64,000 nucleotides of DNA, taken from Cellulomonas aerilata. Its GTDB lineage: Bacteria > Actinomycetota > Actinomycetes > Actinomycetales > Cellulomonadaceae. The notes beneath the pieces are model-generated. The model was not told the DNA's origin and made no database searches. It saw only the letters and a program-made list of their open reading frames with translations. This document shows positions 50,119 through 59,323 of the stretch, one piece after another (position 1 is the first letter of the stretch; each line of letters opens with the position of its first letter). The stretch lies in the NCBI RefSeq assembly GCF_007991755.1, contig NZ_BJYY01000021.1, forward strand, positions 1 through 64,000. The letters run 5' to 3'. A program made the translations under genes and the position numbers.

Positions 50119-50967
50119 TCACGGGGCGGCGATCCGGACGACCGCGGCGAACCGTCCCTCCGGCTCCCCGGTGGCGCCCGAGCGACGGTGGGAGAAGTAC
50201 CGGTCGTCGGTGTACGTGCACAGTCGCGTCTCCTGCACGTGCTCCACACCGAGCCCGCGCAGCACCGCGACCACGCCGGCGGGGAGGTCCAGAGCCGGCG
50301 TGCCCCACGACGTGCGGCTCGCGACCCAGGGCACGACGGCGGCGACCTCGTCACGCAACGCGGCCGGGACCTCGTAGCAGGCGCCGCAGATCGCTGGTCC
50401 GACCGCGGCCCGCACCCGGCTCACCCGGGCCCCGTGGCGCCCCATGGCGTGCACGGCCGCCTGCACGACGCCGTCGGCCAGGCCCCGGCGCCCGGCGTGC
50501 ACGGCGGCGGCGACCCCGGCGACCGGGTCGGCGAGGAGCACGGGCACGCAGTCCGCGACGACGACAGCCGCGCCGGCACCTCCCCCGACGGCGACCAGCG
50601 CGTCCGCCTCGGCGACGGGGCCCACGCCGTCGTGGCCGACGGCGGGGTGGCTCGCGGCCGCGTCGGGCCGTGCGGACGCGAGCGCCACCGCGGTGCCGTG
50701 GACCTGCGTGGTCCAGGAGACCGCGCCGCCCGCCCAGGCCGCGAGGTCGCGACGGCGTCGCCGGACCTCGCCCGGGTCGTCCCCGACGCCGAGGCCGAGG
50801 TTCCCGCCGACGCCCGGTCGACCCGTGGTGGCGTCGGGCGGGACCGCCCTCCGGCCGGTGAACGCGGCCCGGACGCCGGGGCCCAGGTCCACGACGAGCA
50901 GCCCGGACGGTCCCGCGCGCGCGGGACCGTCCGGGCTGCCGACCTGACCCGTGGCGGGGTCGGTCAC
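50119..50967 (-). CDS. pgeF: Purine nucleoside phosphorylase-like laccase-domain protein (YfiH/YlmD)
   Basis: Member of the DUF152/YfiH family, which acts on purine nucleosides and edits peptidoglycan precursors in some bacteria. Conserved sites are seen: QVHGT, VVADCVPVLL with the zinc-ligand Cys, and AVHAGRRGLADGV with the ligand His. GPAICGACYEV follows. The start is uncertain. The GTG used lies 10 nt after the ftsZ stop, but the first 25 codons run through a perfect 42-bp palindrome; a GTG at 50892 just past it would give 257 residues, closer to the family norm. A yggS/ylmE gene, often found next, is missing. Confidence 0.85.
   Translation of the reverse strand: MTDPATGQVGSPDGPARAGPSGLLVVDLGPGVRAAFTGRRAVPPDATTGRPGVGGNLGLGVGDDPGEVRRRRRDLAAWAGGAVSWTTQVHGTAVALASARPDAAASHPAVGHDGVGPVAEADALVAVGGGAGAAVVVADCVPVLLADPVAGVAAAVHAGRRGLADGVVQAAVHAMGRHGARVSRVRAAVGPAICGACYEVPAALRDEVAAVVPWVASRTSWGTPALDLPAGVVAVLRGLGVEHVQETRLCTYTDDRYFSHRRSGATGEPEGRFAAVVRIAAP
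50898..50939. terminator. Perfect 42-bp palindrome after ftsZ
   Basis: Every one of the 21 base pairs is matched, centred on CGCGCGCG with no unpaired loop required. It begins 38 nt past the ftsZ stop. As RNA it would fold into a very stable hairpin, so an ftsZ terminator or processing site is likely, although it lies within the longest reading of pgeF. Confidence 0.6.
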
Positions 50968-50977
50968 GACGAGCGGG

Positions 50978-52249
50978 CTACTTGAGGAAGTCCGGGACGT
51001 CCAGGTCCTCGTCGCGCCGGCGGCGCTGCTCCTCCTCGAAGATCCGCGGGACCTCGAGCTGGCCCGTGGTGGAGACCGCGTGCGGGTCCGAGGACAGGAA
51101 GGCCGGGACCGGCGTGCCGTTCGGGCCCGTCGGGGCGGCCTGCTGCGGCGCGGCGTGGCCGTTGAGCGGCGCGCCCGCCAGGTGCTGCGGGACCGGCACC
51201 GGGGCCGGGGAGGCGGCCGGCACCGTGACCGGCGACGGGGTCGGCACGGGGCGCGACGCCCCGACCTGGCCGACGCCGCGAGCCCCGCGGTGGGTCTCCG
51301 GACCGCCGTTGTCGAACCCGGCCGCGATGACCGTGACGCGGACCTCGTCGCCCAGGGCGTCGTCGATGACGGCACCGAAGATGATGTTCGCCTCGGGGTG
51401 CGCGGCCTCCTGGACGAGCCGGGCGGCCTCGTTGATCTCGAAGAGGCCGAGGTCGCTGCCACCCTGGATCGAGAGCAGCACGCCGTGCGCGCCGTCGATG
51501 CTCGCCTCGAGCAGCGGCGAGGAGATCGCCAGCTCGGCAGCCTGCACCGCACGGTCCTCGCCCCGGGCGGAGCCGATGCCCATCAAGGCGCTTCCTGCCG
51601 CCTGCATGACGGACTTCACGTCGGCGAAGTCGAGGTTGATCAGGCCCGGGGTGGTGATGAGGTCGGTGATGCCCTGCACACCGGACAGCAGCACCTGGTC
51701 GGCGGAGTGGAACGCGTCCAGCACCGACACCGAGCGGTCCGAGATGGACAGCAGGCGGTCGTTGGGGATGACGATGAGGGTGTCGACCTCGGCGCGCAGC
51801 GCGTCGATGCCCGTCTCGGCCTGGACCGAGCGGCGGCGGCCCTCGAACGTGAACGGGCGGGTGACCACGCCGATCGTCAGGGCACCCAGCGACCGCGCGA
51901 TCCGTGCGACGACGGGCGCGCCGCCGGTGCCGGTGCCGCCGCCCTCGCCGGCGGTCACGAACACCATGTCCGCGCCGCGCAGGACGTCCTCGATCTCGTC
52001 GGCGTGGTCCTCGGCCGCCTTCTTGCCGACCTCGGGGTCGGCGCCCGCTCCCAGACCACGCGTCAGCTCGCGGCCGACGTCGAGCTTGACGTCCGCGTCG
52101 GACATCAGCAGGGCCTGCGCGTCGGTGTTGATCGCGATGAACTCGACCCCCTTGAGGCCGACCTCGATCATGCGGTTGACGGCGTTGACGCCACCGCCTC
52201 CGATGCCCACCACCTTGATGACCGCCAGGTAGTTCTGCGGAGCTGCCAC
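50978..52249 (-). CDS. ftsZ: Cell division protein FtsZ
   Basis: Tubulin-like GTPase that forms the Z ring. The GTP-binding signature [30 protein letters not shown] near the N-terminus and the T7 loop [13 protein letters not shown] are all intact. A Pro/Ala-rich spacer of about 80 residues leads to the C-terminal peptide DLDVPDFLK, which binds SepF. 423 residues. The GTG start is used because AGAGG lies 8 nt upstream and homologues begin at [14 protein letters not shown]. Stop is TAG. A TTGACA-like box with a large inverted repeat lies about 60-90 nt upstream. Confidence 0.97.
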   Translation of the reverse strand: MAAPQNYLAVIKVVGIGGGGVNAVNRMIEVGLKGVEFIAINTDAQALLMSDADVKLDVGRELTRGLGAGADPEVGKKAAEDHADEIEDVLRGADMVFVTAGEGGGTGTGGAPVVARIARSLGALTIGVVTRPFTFEGRRRSVQAETGIDALRAEVDTLIVIPNDRLLSISDRSVSVLDAFHSADQVLLSGVQGITDLITTPGLINLDFADVKSVMQAAGSALMGIGSARGEDRAVQAAELAISSPLLEASIDGAHGVLLSIQGGSDLGLFEINEAARLVQEAAHPEANIIFGAVIDDALGDEVRVTVIAAGFDNGGPETHRGARGVGQVGASRPVPTPSPVTVPAASPAPVPVPQHLAGAPLNGHAAPQQAAPTGPNGTPVPAFLSSDPHAVSTTGQLEVPRIFEEEQRRRRDEDLDVPDFLK

Positions 52250-52589
52250 GTCGTTGCCTCTCGTTCTGCCATGGGTAGAGCTGCGTGCGTTCGGGTGCCG
52301 GTGCAAACCCTCACCCTCAACTAGAGGGTTAGAGTTATGTCAAGTAGATCCAGTGGCGAGGACGGTAGGCGGGCCACCGAGGCGGATCAACGACCGACGC
52401 GCGCGTGTCGCGTCCGGATCGTCGGGTCTGTCCGGGTCGGCGCGACCGGCCGGATCGGGCGCGCAGCCCGGACGGCCGCCGGGCGGGCCGGGGCCCCGCG
52501 GACCGGGTGCCGGACGCCCCGGGGCCTGTCCGGACGGGCCGCCGTCCGATCCAGGGTCGTCCGGGAGGTCGGGACCGCCGGGTCCGGGC
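52250..52589 (-). other. Intergenic region upstream of ftsZ
   Basis: No gene is supported between ftsQ and ftsZ. The half nearest ftsQ is extremely GC-rich with many partial GGCCCCGG-type inverted repeats but no U-tract. The half nearest ftsZ is less GC-rich and holds the promoter and operator-like element described separately. Confidence 0.6.
52306..52343 (-). promoter_or_regulatory. ftsZ control region: TTGACA box and 13-bp inverted repeat
   Basis: On the minus strand TTGACA (52338-52343) is followed after one base by AACTCTAACCCTC, a 5-nt gap, and GAGGGTGAGGGTT. The two arms match at 11 of 13 positions. No clear -10 is seen at 17 nt, so either the dyad hides an atypical -10 or it is an operator or RNA hairpin. 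AT-richness here stands out against the neighbourhood. Confidence 0.5.
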
Positions 52590-53696
52590 TCAGCGCGTGA
52601 TGGGCAGCGTCGGGGCCGAGACGTCGTACTCGCCGGCGTCGGGCGCCGCGCCGCGCAGCGTCTGCAGCACCCGGATCTTCAGCGCCGCGTCCCCCGCGCT
52701 CCCCCACACGACGGACCTGCCGTCGCGCAGCCCCATCCGCACGGTGTCCTGGGTCGCGGCCTCGATGGACGAGACCTCGGCCGCCAGCTCCGGTGGCAGC
52801 GCCTGCAGGATCGTGAGGACCGCCGTCAACGTGCGCTCGCTGCCCTCCCCCACGGGCACGGACACGACCGGCAGCCCCTCCGGCGCCTGCGCCGTCCAGC
52901 CCACGCCGAAGCCCTCGGTGTCGAGCAGCGTGAACCCCCCGCGTGGCAGGTCGCGCAGGTCGGCACCGGGCGCCGGCGTCGCCGGGGGCGCCTCCTCGGG
53001 GACCGCGGCCACGGGCTCGCGCGACACCAGCGCGACGACGAGCCCGTGCGGCCAGATCCGGGACACCTTCGCCTGGCGGACGCCGGGGACCTCGAGCACC
53101 CGGTCACGCAGCCCGATGGTGTCCAGCCGCGGCAGCGGGGTGCCGTCGACCTCGTCGACGACCGCCTGGACGTCCGCGACGTCGACCACCGTCCCGGCGC
53201 CGGTGACCTGCACCCGGGACGCCTCCAGCGCCAGGACCGGGGACAGCAGGAGCAGCCAGGCGAGGGCGCCGAGCAGCACGACGACGGCGCCGGCGACGTA
53301 GGCCTTGTGCCGGGCGATCCGGCGTCGCATCGCCACCCGCTCGGCGAACCGTGCGGCCGACGCACCGGAGACGACGACGGGGCGGACCGGCAGCCCGAGC
53401 GCGCGCCGTCCGGCGGTGTAGGTGGTGACCGCGTCCGACGTCGCCGACACCGTGGGCCCTGCCGCCGGCGGTGGCGTCCCGGGGGCTGCCGGCGACCCGG
53501 CAGGGCCGGTGTCGGAGGTGGACCCGGGGAACGCGTCCGGCCTCGTGCGGTCGGCCGGCTCCGTCCCGCCCGCCGGGGTGGGCGGGACGGGGGGTCGCGG
53601 ACCGGGGGCACGCCCGGGGCGGGGCTGGGCGGGGCGGGGCTGGGCGGGTCGTGCCCCGCGCGGCACCGGCGTCCCGGGGCGGGCGGGCGGCGTCAC
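52590..53696 (-). CDS. ftsQ: Cell division protein FtsQ
   Basis: Bitopic membrane protein linking early and late divisome assembly. About 130 residues of Pro-rich and basic cytoplasmic sequence precede one transmembrane helix (about 133-155). A POTRA domain follows (ASRVQVTGAGTVVDVADVQAVV) and then the FtsQ/DivIB domain with VSRIWPHGLVVALVSREPVA. 368 residues, long because of the N-terminal tail. The GTG overlaps the murC stop by 4 nt. ftsQ precedes ftsZ as in other actinobacteria, with no ftsA. Confidence 0.94.
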   Translation of the reverse strand: MTPPARPGTPVPRGARPAQPRPAQPRPGRAPGPRPPVPPTPAGGTEPADRTRPDAFPGSTSDTGPAGSPAAPGTPPPAAGPTVSATSDAVTTYTAGRRALGLPVRPVVVSGASAARFAERVAMRRRIARHKAYVAGAVVVLLGALAWLLLLSPVLALEASRVQVTGAGTVVDVADVQAVVDEVDGTPLPRLDTIGLRDRVLEVPGVRQAKVSRIWPHGLVVALVSREPVAAVPEEAPPATPAPGADLRDLPRGGFTLLDTEGFGVGWTAQAPEGLPVVSVPVGEGSERTLTAVLTILQALPPELAAEVSSIEAATQDTVRMGLRDGRSVVWGSAGDAALKIRVLQTLRGAAPDAGEYDVSAPTLPITR

Positions 53697-55333
53697 GAGG
53701 CGGACCGACCCGCGGCTCCGTCGGCAGGTCGCTCGTCGGACGCTGCGGCCGAGCCGTCGGCGGACGGCTCGGCAGAGCGGTCGACGGACGGCCGGGCCGT
53801 CCCGTGCACGTCGTCCGCGCCGTCGGCGAGCCGGGTGAGGTGGCTGAGCACGACGTCGGCGAGCTCGGTGACGTCCCCGGCGCCCACCGTCAGGAGCAGA
53901 TCTCCCGGCGCGGCGAGCTCGGCGACGCGCCGGGCGGCGGCGAGCCGGTCCGCGACGAACTCCCCGTGCGCACCGTCGGACATGCGGTCGGTGATCGTCG
54001 CGCCGCTGACGTCCGGGTCGGGGTCCTCGCGCGCGCCGTAGACGTCGGTCACCACGACGGCGTCGGCCAGGGCGAGAGCGTCGGCGAACTCCGTCGCGAA
54101 GATCCGCGTGCGCGAGTACAGGTGCGGCTGGAACAGCACGACGACGCGCCCGCCCGCGGCGACCGGGCGGGCACCACGCAGCAGGGCGGCGACCTCCGTC
54201 GGGTGGTGGTCGTAGTTGTCGACGACCCGGACGCCCCCGGCCGTGCCGCGGTGCTCGAACCGGCGCCCGGTGCCGCGGAACGCGTCCAGCCCGCGGCGCA
54301 GGTCGGCCGGGTCGGCCCCGAGCAGCCGGGCCGCCGTCCAGGCCGCGGCCGCGTTGAGGGCGTTGTGGATCCCGGGGACCGCCAGCGTCAGCTCGGTCCG
54401 GAGCACCTCGCCGGCAGCCGCGAGGTCCGGGTGCGACGTGGTCAGCGTGAACGTGGAGCCGGCGCCGGGCCCCACGCGGAAGTCGCCGACCACGACGTCC
54501 GCCGCGGCGTCCTGGCCGTAGCCGACGGTCCGGGCGCCGCGGGCGCGCAGGGGGCGGGCGGCGGCGGCGAGCAGGGCGCGCGAGCCGGCGTCGTCGGCGC
54601 AGGCCACCAGGGCGCCGCCGTCGACCACGCGCTCGGCGAAGTCCCGGAAGGCCTGCTCGAACGCCTCGCGGGTGCCGTAGTGGTCGAGGTGGTCGGGCTC
54701 GACGTTGGTGACCACGGCGACCGTCGGACGGTAGGCGAGGAAGGAGGCGTCGGACTCGTCAGCCTCCGCGACGAACACCTCGCCGGCGCCGTGCCGGGCG
54801 CCGGCCAGCGGTCCGCTGGACGGCGCCCCGAGCGTCGCGCCGTCGGGGAGGTCGGCCAGCACGGTGCCGCCGATCGCGTACGACGGGTCCGCACCGGCGG
54901 CCAGCAGCGCGACCGACACCATCGCCGACGTCGTGGTCTTGCCGTGCGCCCCGGCGACGGCCACGGCGCGACGGTCCGCCATGAGCGCGGCGAGAGCCGC
55001 GGAGCGGTGCAGCACCCGCGCGCCGCGCGCGCGGGCCGTGGCCAGCTCGGGGTTGGTCTCCCGGACGGCGCTGGAGACGACCACCGTGTCGACGTCGTCG
55101 ACGTGCGCGGCGTCGTGCCCCACGTGCACGTCGACCCCGGCCGCACGCAGGGCGGCCACCACGGCGCTGTCCCGGGCGTCGGAGCCGCTGACCGCCAGGC
55201 CGCGGGCGACCAGCAGCGCGGCGATCGCCGACATGCCGGCGCCGCCCACCCCGATCAGGTGCACGCGGCCGAGGTCCGCGACCGGCGTCCCGCCGCTGCG
55301 GTCCCCGGCGGTCACGCGGTCCCCGGCGGTCAT
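53693..55333 (-). CDS. murC: UDP-N-acetylmuramate--L-alanine ligase
   Basis: Adds the first amino acid to UDP-MurNAc. The N-terminal Rossmann domain begins VHLIGVGGAGMS. The ATP loop VAGAHGKTTT lies at about 126-135. The central domain has NVEPDHLDHYG and NYDHHPTEV follows in the C-terminal domain. 546 residues, longer than the usual 460-490 because of a Ser/Ala/Asp-rich C-terminal tail of about 45 residues. The ATG overlaps the murG stop (ATGA). Confidence 0.96.
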   Translation of the reverse strand: MTAGDRVTAGDRSGGTPVADLGRVHLIGVGGAGMSAIAALLVARGLAVSGSDARDSAVVAALRAAGVDVHVGHDAAHVDDVDTVVVSSAVRETNPELATARARGARVLHRSAALAALMADRRAVAVAGAHGKTTTSAMVSVALLAAGADPSYAIGGTVLADLPDGATLGAPSSGPLAGARHGAGEVFVAEADESDASFLAYRPTVAVVTNVEPDHLDHYGTREAFEQAFRDFAERVVDGGALVACADDAGSRALLAAAARPLRARGARTVGYGQDAAADVVVGDFRVGPGAGSTFTLTTSHPDLAAAGEVLRTELTLAVPGIHNALNAAAAWTAARLLGADPADLRRGLDAFRGTGRRFEHRGTAGGVRVVDNYDHHPTEVAALLRGARPVAAGGRVVVLFQPHLYSRTRIFATEFADALALADAVVVTDVYGAREDPDPDVSGATITDRMSDGAHGEFVADRLAAARRVAELAAPGDLLLTVGAGDVTELADVVLSHLTRLADGADDVHGTARPSVDRSAEPSADGSAAASDERPADGAAGRSAS

Positions 55334-56487
55334 GCCGGCCCCCCCTGGCGGGCGCGGAGTGCGGCCCGCTCGACGAGGTCGGCCACGCGCCCGGCGCCCT
55401 CGACGGTCCCGGCCCCGGCGGCCGCCCGGCCCATGGCCGCGAGCCGGTCGGCGTCGGCGAGCAGGGGCAGGACGTGCGAGCGGACCCACGCGGTCGTCAG
55501 GTCGGCGTCGGCCACGATGAGCCCGCCGCCCGCGTCCACCACCGGCGCCGCGTTGAGTCGCTGCTCGCCGTTGCCGATCGGCAGCGGCACGTACACCGCC
55601 GGCAGTCCCAGGGCCGCGAGCTCGCTCACCGTGGCCGCACCGGAACGGCAGACCACCAGGGAGGCGACGGCGTAGGCCTGCTCCATCTCGGAGAGGTACT
55701 CGCGCACGTGGTAGTGCGAGCGGACGTCGGGTTCGTCGGCGAGCGCGTCGCGTACGGCGTCGGACTTGCCCGTGCCGGTCAGGTGCAGGACCTGCACCCC
55801 GGCGGCGACGAGCTGCACGGCGGCGCCCGCCACGGCGGCGTTGAGCCGCGCCGCACCGAGGCTGCCGCCGGTGACCAGGACGGTGGGCCGCGACGGGTCC
55901 AGCCCGAGCGCGTCCGCGGCCGCCCGGCGGGCGCCGGCGGGGTCGTCCCCCCGACGTCGGGCCAGGTCGGCGACGGCGGTCCGCAGCGGCATGCCGACGA
56001 CCTGCGCGCGGGGCAGCGGCGTGCCGGGGGACGTCACGGCGACCTCGGCGGCCCAGCGGGCGCCGAGCCGGTTCGCCAGCCCGGGGCGGGCGTTGGCCTC
56101 GTGCACCACCACCGGGATGCCACGGCGGCGCGCCGCGAGGTACGCCGGCGTCGCGACGTAGCCGCCGAAGCCGACGACGACCTGGGCACCGGTGCGCTCG
56201 ATGGTGTCCCCGGCGGCTGCCACGGCGGCGCCCAGGCGTCCGGGCAGGCGCAGCCACTCGGCGGTCGGACGCCGGGGGAGCGGGACGCGCGGCACGAGGG
56301 CGAGCGGCAGCCCGCGCTCGGGCACCAGGCGTGCCTCCAGCCCGGTCGCGGTCCCCAGGACCGTGACCTCCAGGTCCGGGTGCCGTCGGCGCAGCTCCTC
56401 GGCGACGGCGAGCAGCGGGTTGACGTGGCCGGCGGTGCCGCCGCCGGCGAGCAGGACCGAGCGCAGCGCGGGGGTCGGGTCGCTCAT
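55330..56487 (-). CDS. murG: UDP-GlcNAc:lipid I N-acetylglucosaminyltransferase
   Basis: Converts lipid I to lipid II at the inner face of the membrane. GT-B fold: glycine-rich LLAGGGTAGHVNPLLA at the N-terminus, VVGFGGYVATPAYLAA, HEANARPGLANR, then the donor site VTGGSLGAARLN, CRSGAATVSE and PIGNGEQRLNA. 385 residues. ATG start overlapping the ftsW stop by 4 nt. Confidence 0.97.
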   Translation of the reverse strand: MSDPTPALRSVLLAGGGTAGHVNPLLAVAEELRRRHPDLEVTVLGTATGLEARLVPERGLPLALVPRVPLPRRPTAEWLRLPGRLGAAVAAAGDTIERTGAQVVVGFGGYVATPAYLAARRRGIPVVVHEANARPGLANRLGARWAAEVAVTSPGTPLPRAQVVGMPLRTAVADLARRRGDDPAGARRAAADALGLDPSRPTVLVTGGSLGAARLNAAVAGAAVQLVAAGVQVLHLTGTGKSDAVRDALADEPDVRSHYHVREYLSEMEQAYAVASLVVCRSGAATVSELAALGLPAVYVPLPIGNGEQRLNAAPVVDAGGGLIVADADLTTAWVRSHVLPLLADADRLAAMGRAAAGAGTVEGAGRVADLVERAALRARQGGPA

Positions 56488-57824
56488 CGCCGCGCCCCCT
56501 CACCGTGGGCCCGGCCCAGCACGGCCAGGGACCGGCGGACCACGCCCGGGCGGGCCGCGAGCGCCTCGGCGGCACCGGGCTCCTGCCGGGCGAACGCGAT
56601 GAGGACCCCGATCGCCGCCATCGTCATGATCAGCGCGGACCCACCCGCGGAGACCAGGGGCAGCGGCACGCCGATGACCGGGGCGAGGCCGATGACCACG
56701 CCGATGTTGACCAGCGCCTGGCCGATGATCCACACGCTGATGGCGCCGGTGGTGATCACCACGAACGGGTCCGGGTGGCGGCGGATGATGCGGCTCATCG
56801 CCAGCCCGAGCGCCCCGAACAGGGCCAGCACCAGCAGCGTCCCGACCAGGCCGAGCTCCTCGCCGATGATCGCGAAGATGAAGTCGTTGTGCGCCTCGGG
56901 CAGGTAGGACCACTTCTCCCGGCTCGCGCCCAGCCCGATGCCCCACCAGCCCCCGGTGGCCAGGCCCCACTGGCCGTGCAGGGTCTGGTAGCACTCGGCG
57001 GTGACGTCGCAGGAGTCGCTGAACAGCGAGAAGATCCGCCTGACCCGGTTCGGGCTGGACACCACCAGGGCCACCACGGCCGCGGCCGCCCCGACCGCGG
57101 CGACGGCGAAGACCCGCAGCGGCGCCCCGGCCAGGAACATCCCGCCGCCCACCAGGAGCATGAGGATCATCGCGGTGCCCAGGTCGTTGCCGAGCAGGAC
57201 GAGGCCGATCATCAGGGCGCCGACCGGCAGCACGGGGACGATCGCGTGGCGCCAGTCGTGCAGCAGCGCCTGCTTGCGGGCCAGCACGACCCCGATCCAC
57301 AGGGCCAGCGCGAGCTTGACGATCTCGGACGGCTGCATCGTGATGGGGCCGACGCCGATCCAGTTCTGGTTGCCGCCCTCGCCGAGCCCGAGCGGCGTGA
57401 AGACGAGCAGCTGGAGCACCGCGGCGCCGACGAGCATGGGCCACGCGAGCCGCTTGAGCGCGGCGACCGGCAGCCGGCTCATCACCCACAGCACCGGGAG
57501 CCCGATGATCGCGAACTGCGCCTGCTTGAGGAACTCCGCGTACGGCGAGCGGTCGTCGGCCAGCGACTCCACGCTCGAGCTGGACAGGACCATCACGAGC
57601 CCGAGGACGACGAGCATCGTCGTGGCGCCGGTCAGCAGGTAGTAGCTCGTGACGGCGCTGTTCCAGTGGCCCAGCACCGCCGCGAGGTCGCGGCGGCGGC
57701 CGTGCAGCGCGGCGCCCGTCGAGGCCGTCGCGGCACCGGCGGGTCGGCGGGGGTCGTGGTCGCGCGCCGAGGCGGCCGGGCGGTACCCGGCGGTCTGCGT
57801 CATGCCGCGTCCCTCGCCGCTCAC
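56484..57824 (-). CDS. ftsW: Peptidoglycan glycosyltransferase FtsW
   Basis: SEDS-family polymerase for septal peptidoglycan. About ten membrane helices follow a 55-residue cytoplasmic N-terminus. Family motifs include QPSEIVKLALALW, GNDLGTAMILM, EAHNDFIFAIIGEELG (with the catalytic-loop Asp and Glu) and GVPLPLVSAGGSALI. 446 residues from the GTG that overlaps the murD stop; an ATG seven codons in, preceded by GAGGGA, is an equally possible start. Confidence 0.95.
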   Translation of the reverse strand: MSGEGRGMTQTAGYRPAASARDHDPRRPAGAATASTGAALHGRRRDLAAVLGHWNSAVTSYYLLTGATTMLVVLGLVMVLSSSSVESLADDRSPYAEFLKQAQFAIIGLPVLWVMSRLPVAALKRLAWPMLVGAAVLQLLVFTPLGLGEGGNQNWIGVGPITMQPSEIVKLALALWIGVVLARKQALLHDWRHAIVPVLPVGALMIGLVLLGNDLGTAMILMLLVGGGMFLAGAPLRVFAVAAVGAAAAVVALVVSSPNRVRRIFSLFSDSCDVTAECYQTLHGQWGLATGGWWGIGLGASREKWSYLPEAHNDFIFAIIGEELGLVGTLLVLALFGALGLAMSRIIRRHPDPFVVITTGAISVWIIGQALVNIGVVIGLAPVIGVPLPLVSAGGSALIMTMAAIGVLIAFARQEPGAAEALAARPGVVRRSLAVLGRAHGEGARR

Positions 57825-59323
57825 CGGTCGCCGAGCGCCCGGGCGGCCGCGGCGAACGCGTCACCCCGCTCGGCGTAGGACGTGAACTGGTCCATCGAGG
57901 CGCAGGCCGGTGCGAGCAGCACGGTGTCGCCCGGCCGGGCGAGCCGGCGGGCCTGGTCGACGGCGCGGGTCATCACCGTCCCAGTGTCGTCGGGATCCAC
58001 CCCGACGACGGGAACCTCGGGAGCGTGTCGGGCCAGCGCACCGGCCAGCGGCTCCTGGTCGACGCCGATCAGCACGACGGCGTGCAGCCGGTCCCGGCGG
58101 GCGCGGACCAGCTCGTCGAACGACGCCCCCTTGGCCAGCCCCCCGGCGACCCAGACGACGCCGCCGCGCGGCAGGGCGGCCAGCGAGGCCGCCGCCGCGT
58201 GCGCGTTGGTCGCCTTGGAGTCGTCGACGTAGCGGACGCCGTCGACGGTGGCGACGGTCTGGATCCGGTGCGCGCCGGGCGCGTACGCGCGCAGCCCGTC
58301 GCGCACCGCGGCCGGCGGGACGCCGTGCGCGAGCGCGAGCGCGGCGGCCGCGAGCGCGTCCGCGACCACGTGGGACGGGACCGCGCCGGTGCGCGGGTCG
58401 GTCCCCTCGCCGCCGCCCGGCGCGAGGTGCTCGAGGTCCGCCAGCGTGCCCAGCTCGGCGGCGTGCGTGTGCCGCAGCACGGCGAATCCGCGGTCGACGA
58501 GCACGTCCTCGACGAGGCCGACCTGCCCGACGCTCGGAATGCCGAGCGTGAACCCGACCGCGACCGCGCCGTCCACGACGTCGGCGTCCCGGACGAGCTG
58601 CTCGGTCAGCGGGTCGGCGGAGTTGTAGATGCAGGCCACCTGGGCGCGCTCGAAGATCCGGCCCTTGGCCGCGGCGTAGTCCTCGAAGGTGCCGTGCCAG
58701 TCCAGGTGGTCGGGGGCGACGTTGAGCACGGCCGCCGCCTGCGCGGACATGGACCGCGTGTGGTGCAGCTGGAAGCTGGACAGCTCCACGGCCAGGACGT
58801 CGAGGTCGGGGTCGGTGGCCGCCAGGATCGCCGGCGTCCCGACGTTGCCGACCGCCAGGGTGCGGCGTCCCGCCGCGGTGAGGATCGCCTCGAGCATCCC
58901 GACGGTCGTGGTCTTGCCGTTCGTCCCGGTGACCGCGAGCCACGGCGCCGGGCCGCGCGGGGTGCCGTCCGCGTCGGGGGTCCGGTCCGCGCGCAGCCGC
59001 CAGGCCAGCTCGACCTCGCTCCACACCGGGATGCCGCGACGCTCCGCCTCGGCGAGCACGGGCGTGGTGGGACGCCACCCGGGCGACGCGACGACGAGGT
59101 CGACGTCGTCCAGGGCGGAGCCCACGGCGAACCCGTCGACGTCCGCGACGTCGGCGTCCGGGTCGCGCGCGTCGAGCGTCGTGACGCGGGCGCCGCGGGC
59201 GGTGAGCACCTCGGCGACCGCGCGGCCGGTGACGCCGTAGCCGGCGACGACGACGCGCCGGCCGGACAGGTCCGGGGTGCCCGGGCGCGCACCCGGGACG
59301 TCGGGGAGCGGCAGGTCCGGCAC
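57821..59323 (-). CDS. murD: UDP-N-acetylmuramoyl-L-alanine--D-glutamate ligase
   Basis: Adds D-glutamate to the precursor. The N-terminal Rossmann domain has VVVAGYGVTGRAVAE, the ATP loop is AVTGTNGKTTT, and ELSSFQLHHT and NVAPDHLDWHG lie in the central domain. The C-terminal domain shows VDDSKATNAHAA. 500 residues, full length. The GTG start shares its first base with the mraY TAG stop. Confidence 0.96.
   Translation of the reverse strand: MPDLPLPDVPGARPGTPDLSGRRVVVAGYGVTGRAVAEVLTARGARVTTLDARDPDADVADVDGFAVGSALDDVDLVVASPGWRPTTPVLAEAERRGIPVWSEVELAWRLRADRTPDADGTPRGPAPWLAVTGTNGKTTTVGMLEAILTAAGRRTLAVGNVGTPAILAATDPDLDVLAVELSSFQLHHTRSMSAQAAAVLNVAPDHLDWHGTFEDYAAAKGRIFERAQVACIYNSADPLTEQLVRDADVVDGAVAVGFTLGIPSVGQVGLVEDVLVDRGFAVLRHTHAAELGTLADLEHLAPGGGEGTDPRTGAVPSHVVADALAAAALALAHGVPPAAVRDGLRAYAPGAHRIQTVATVDGVRYVDDSKATNAHAAAASLAALPRGGVVWVAGGLAKGASFDELVRARRDRLHAVVLIGVDQEPLAGALARHAPEVPVVGVDPDDTGTVMTRAVDQARRLARPGDTVLLAPACASMDQFTSYAERGDAFAAAARALGDR

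Noticed and set aside
52337-52600. Small plus-strand open frame upstream of ftsZ
   Set aside because: Arg/Gly-rich composition, no homology to anything recognised, no convincing start signal, and it overlaps the ftsZ control region.
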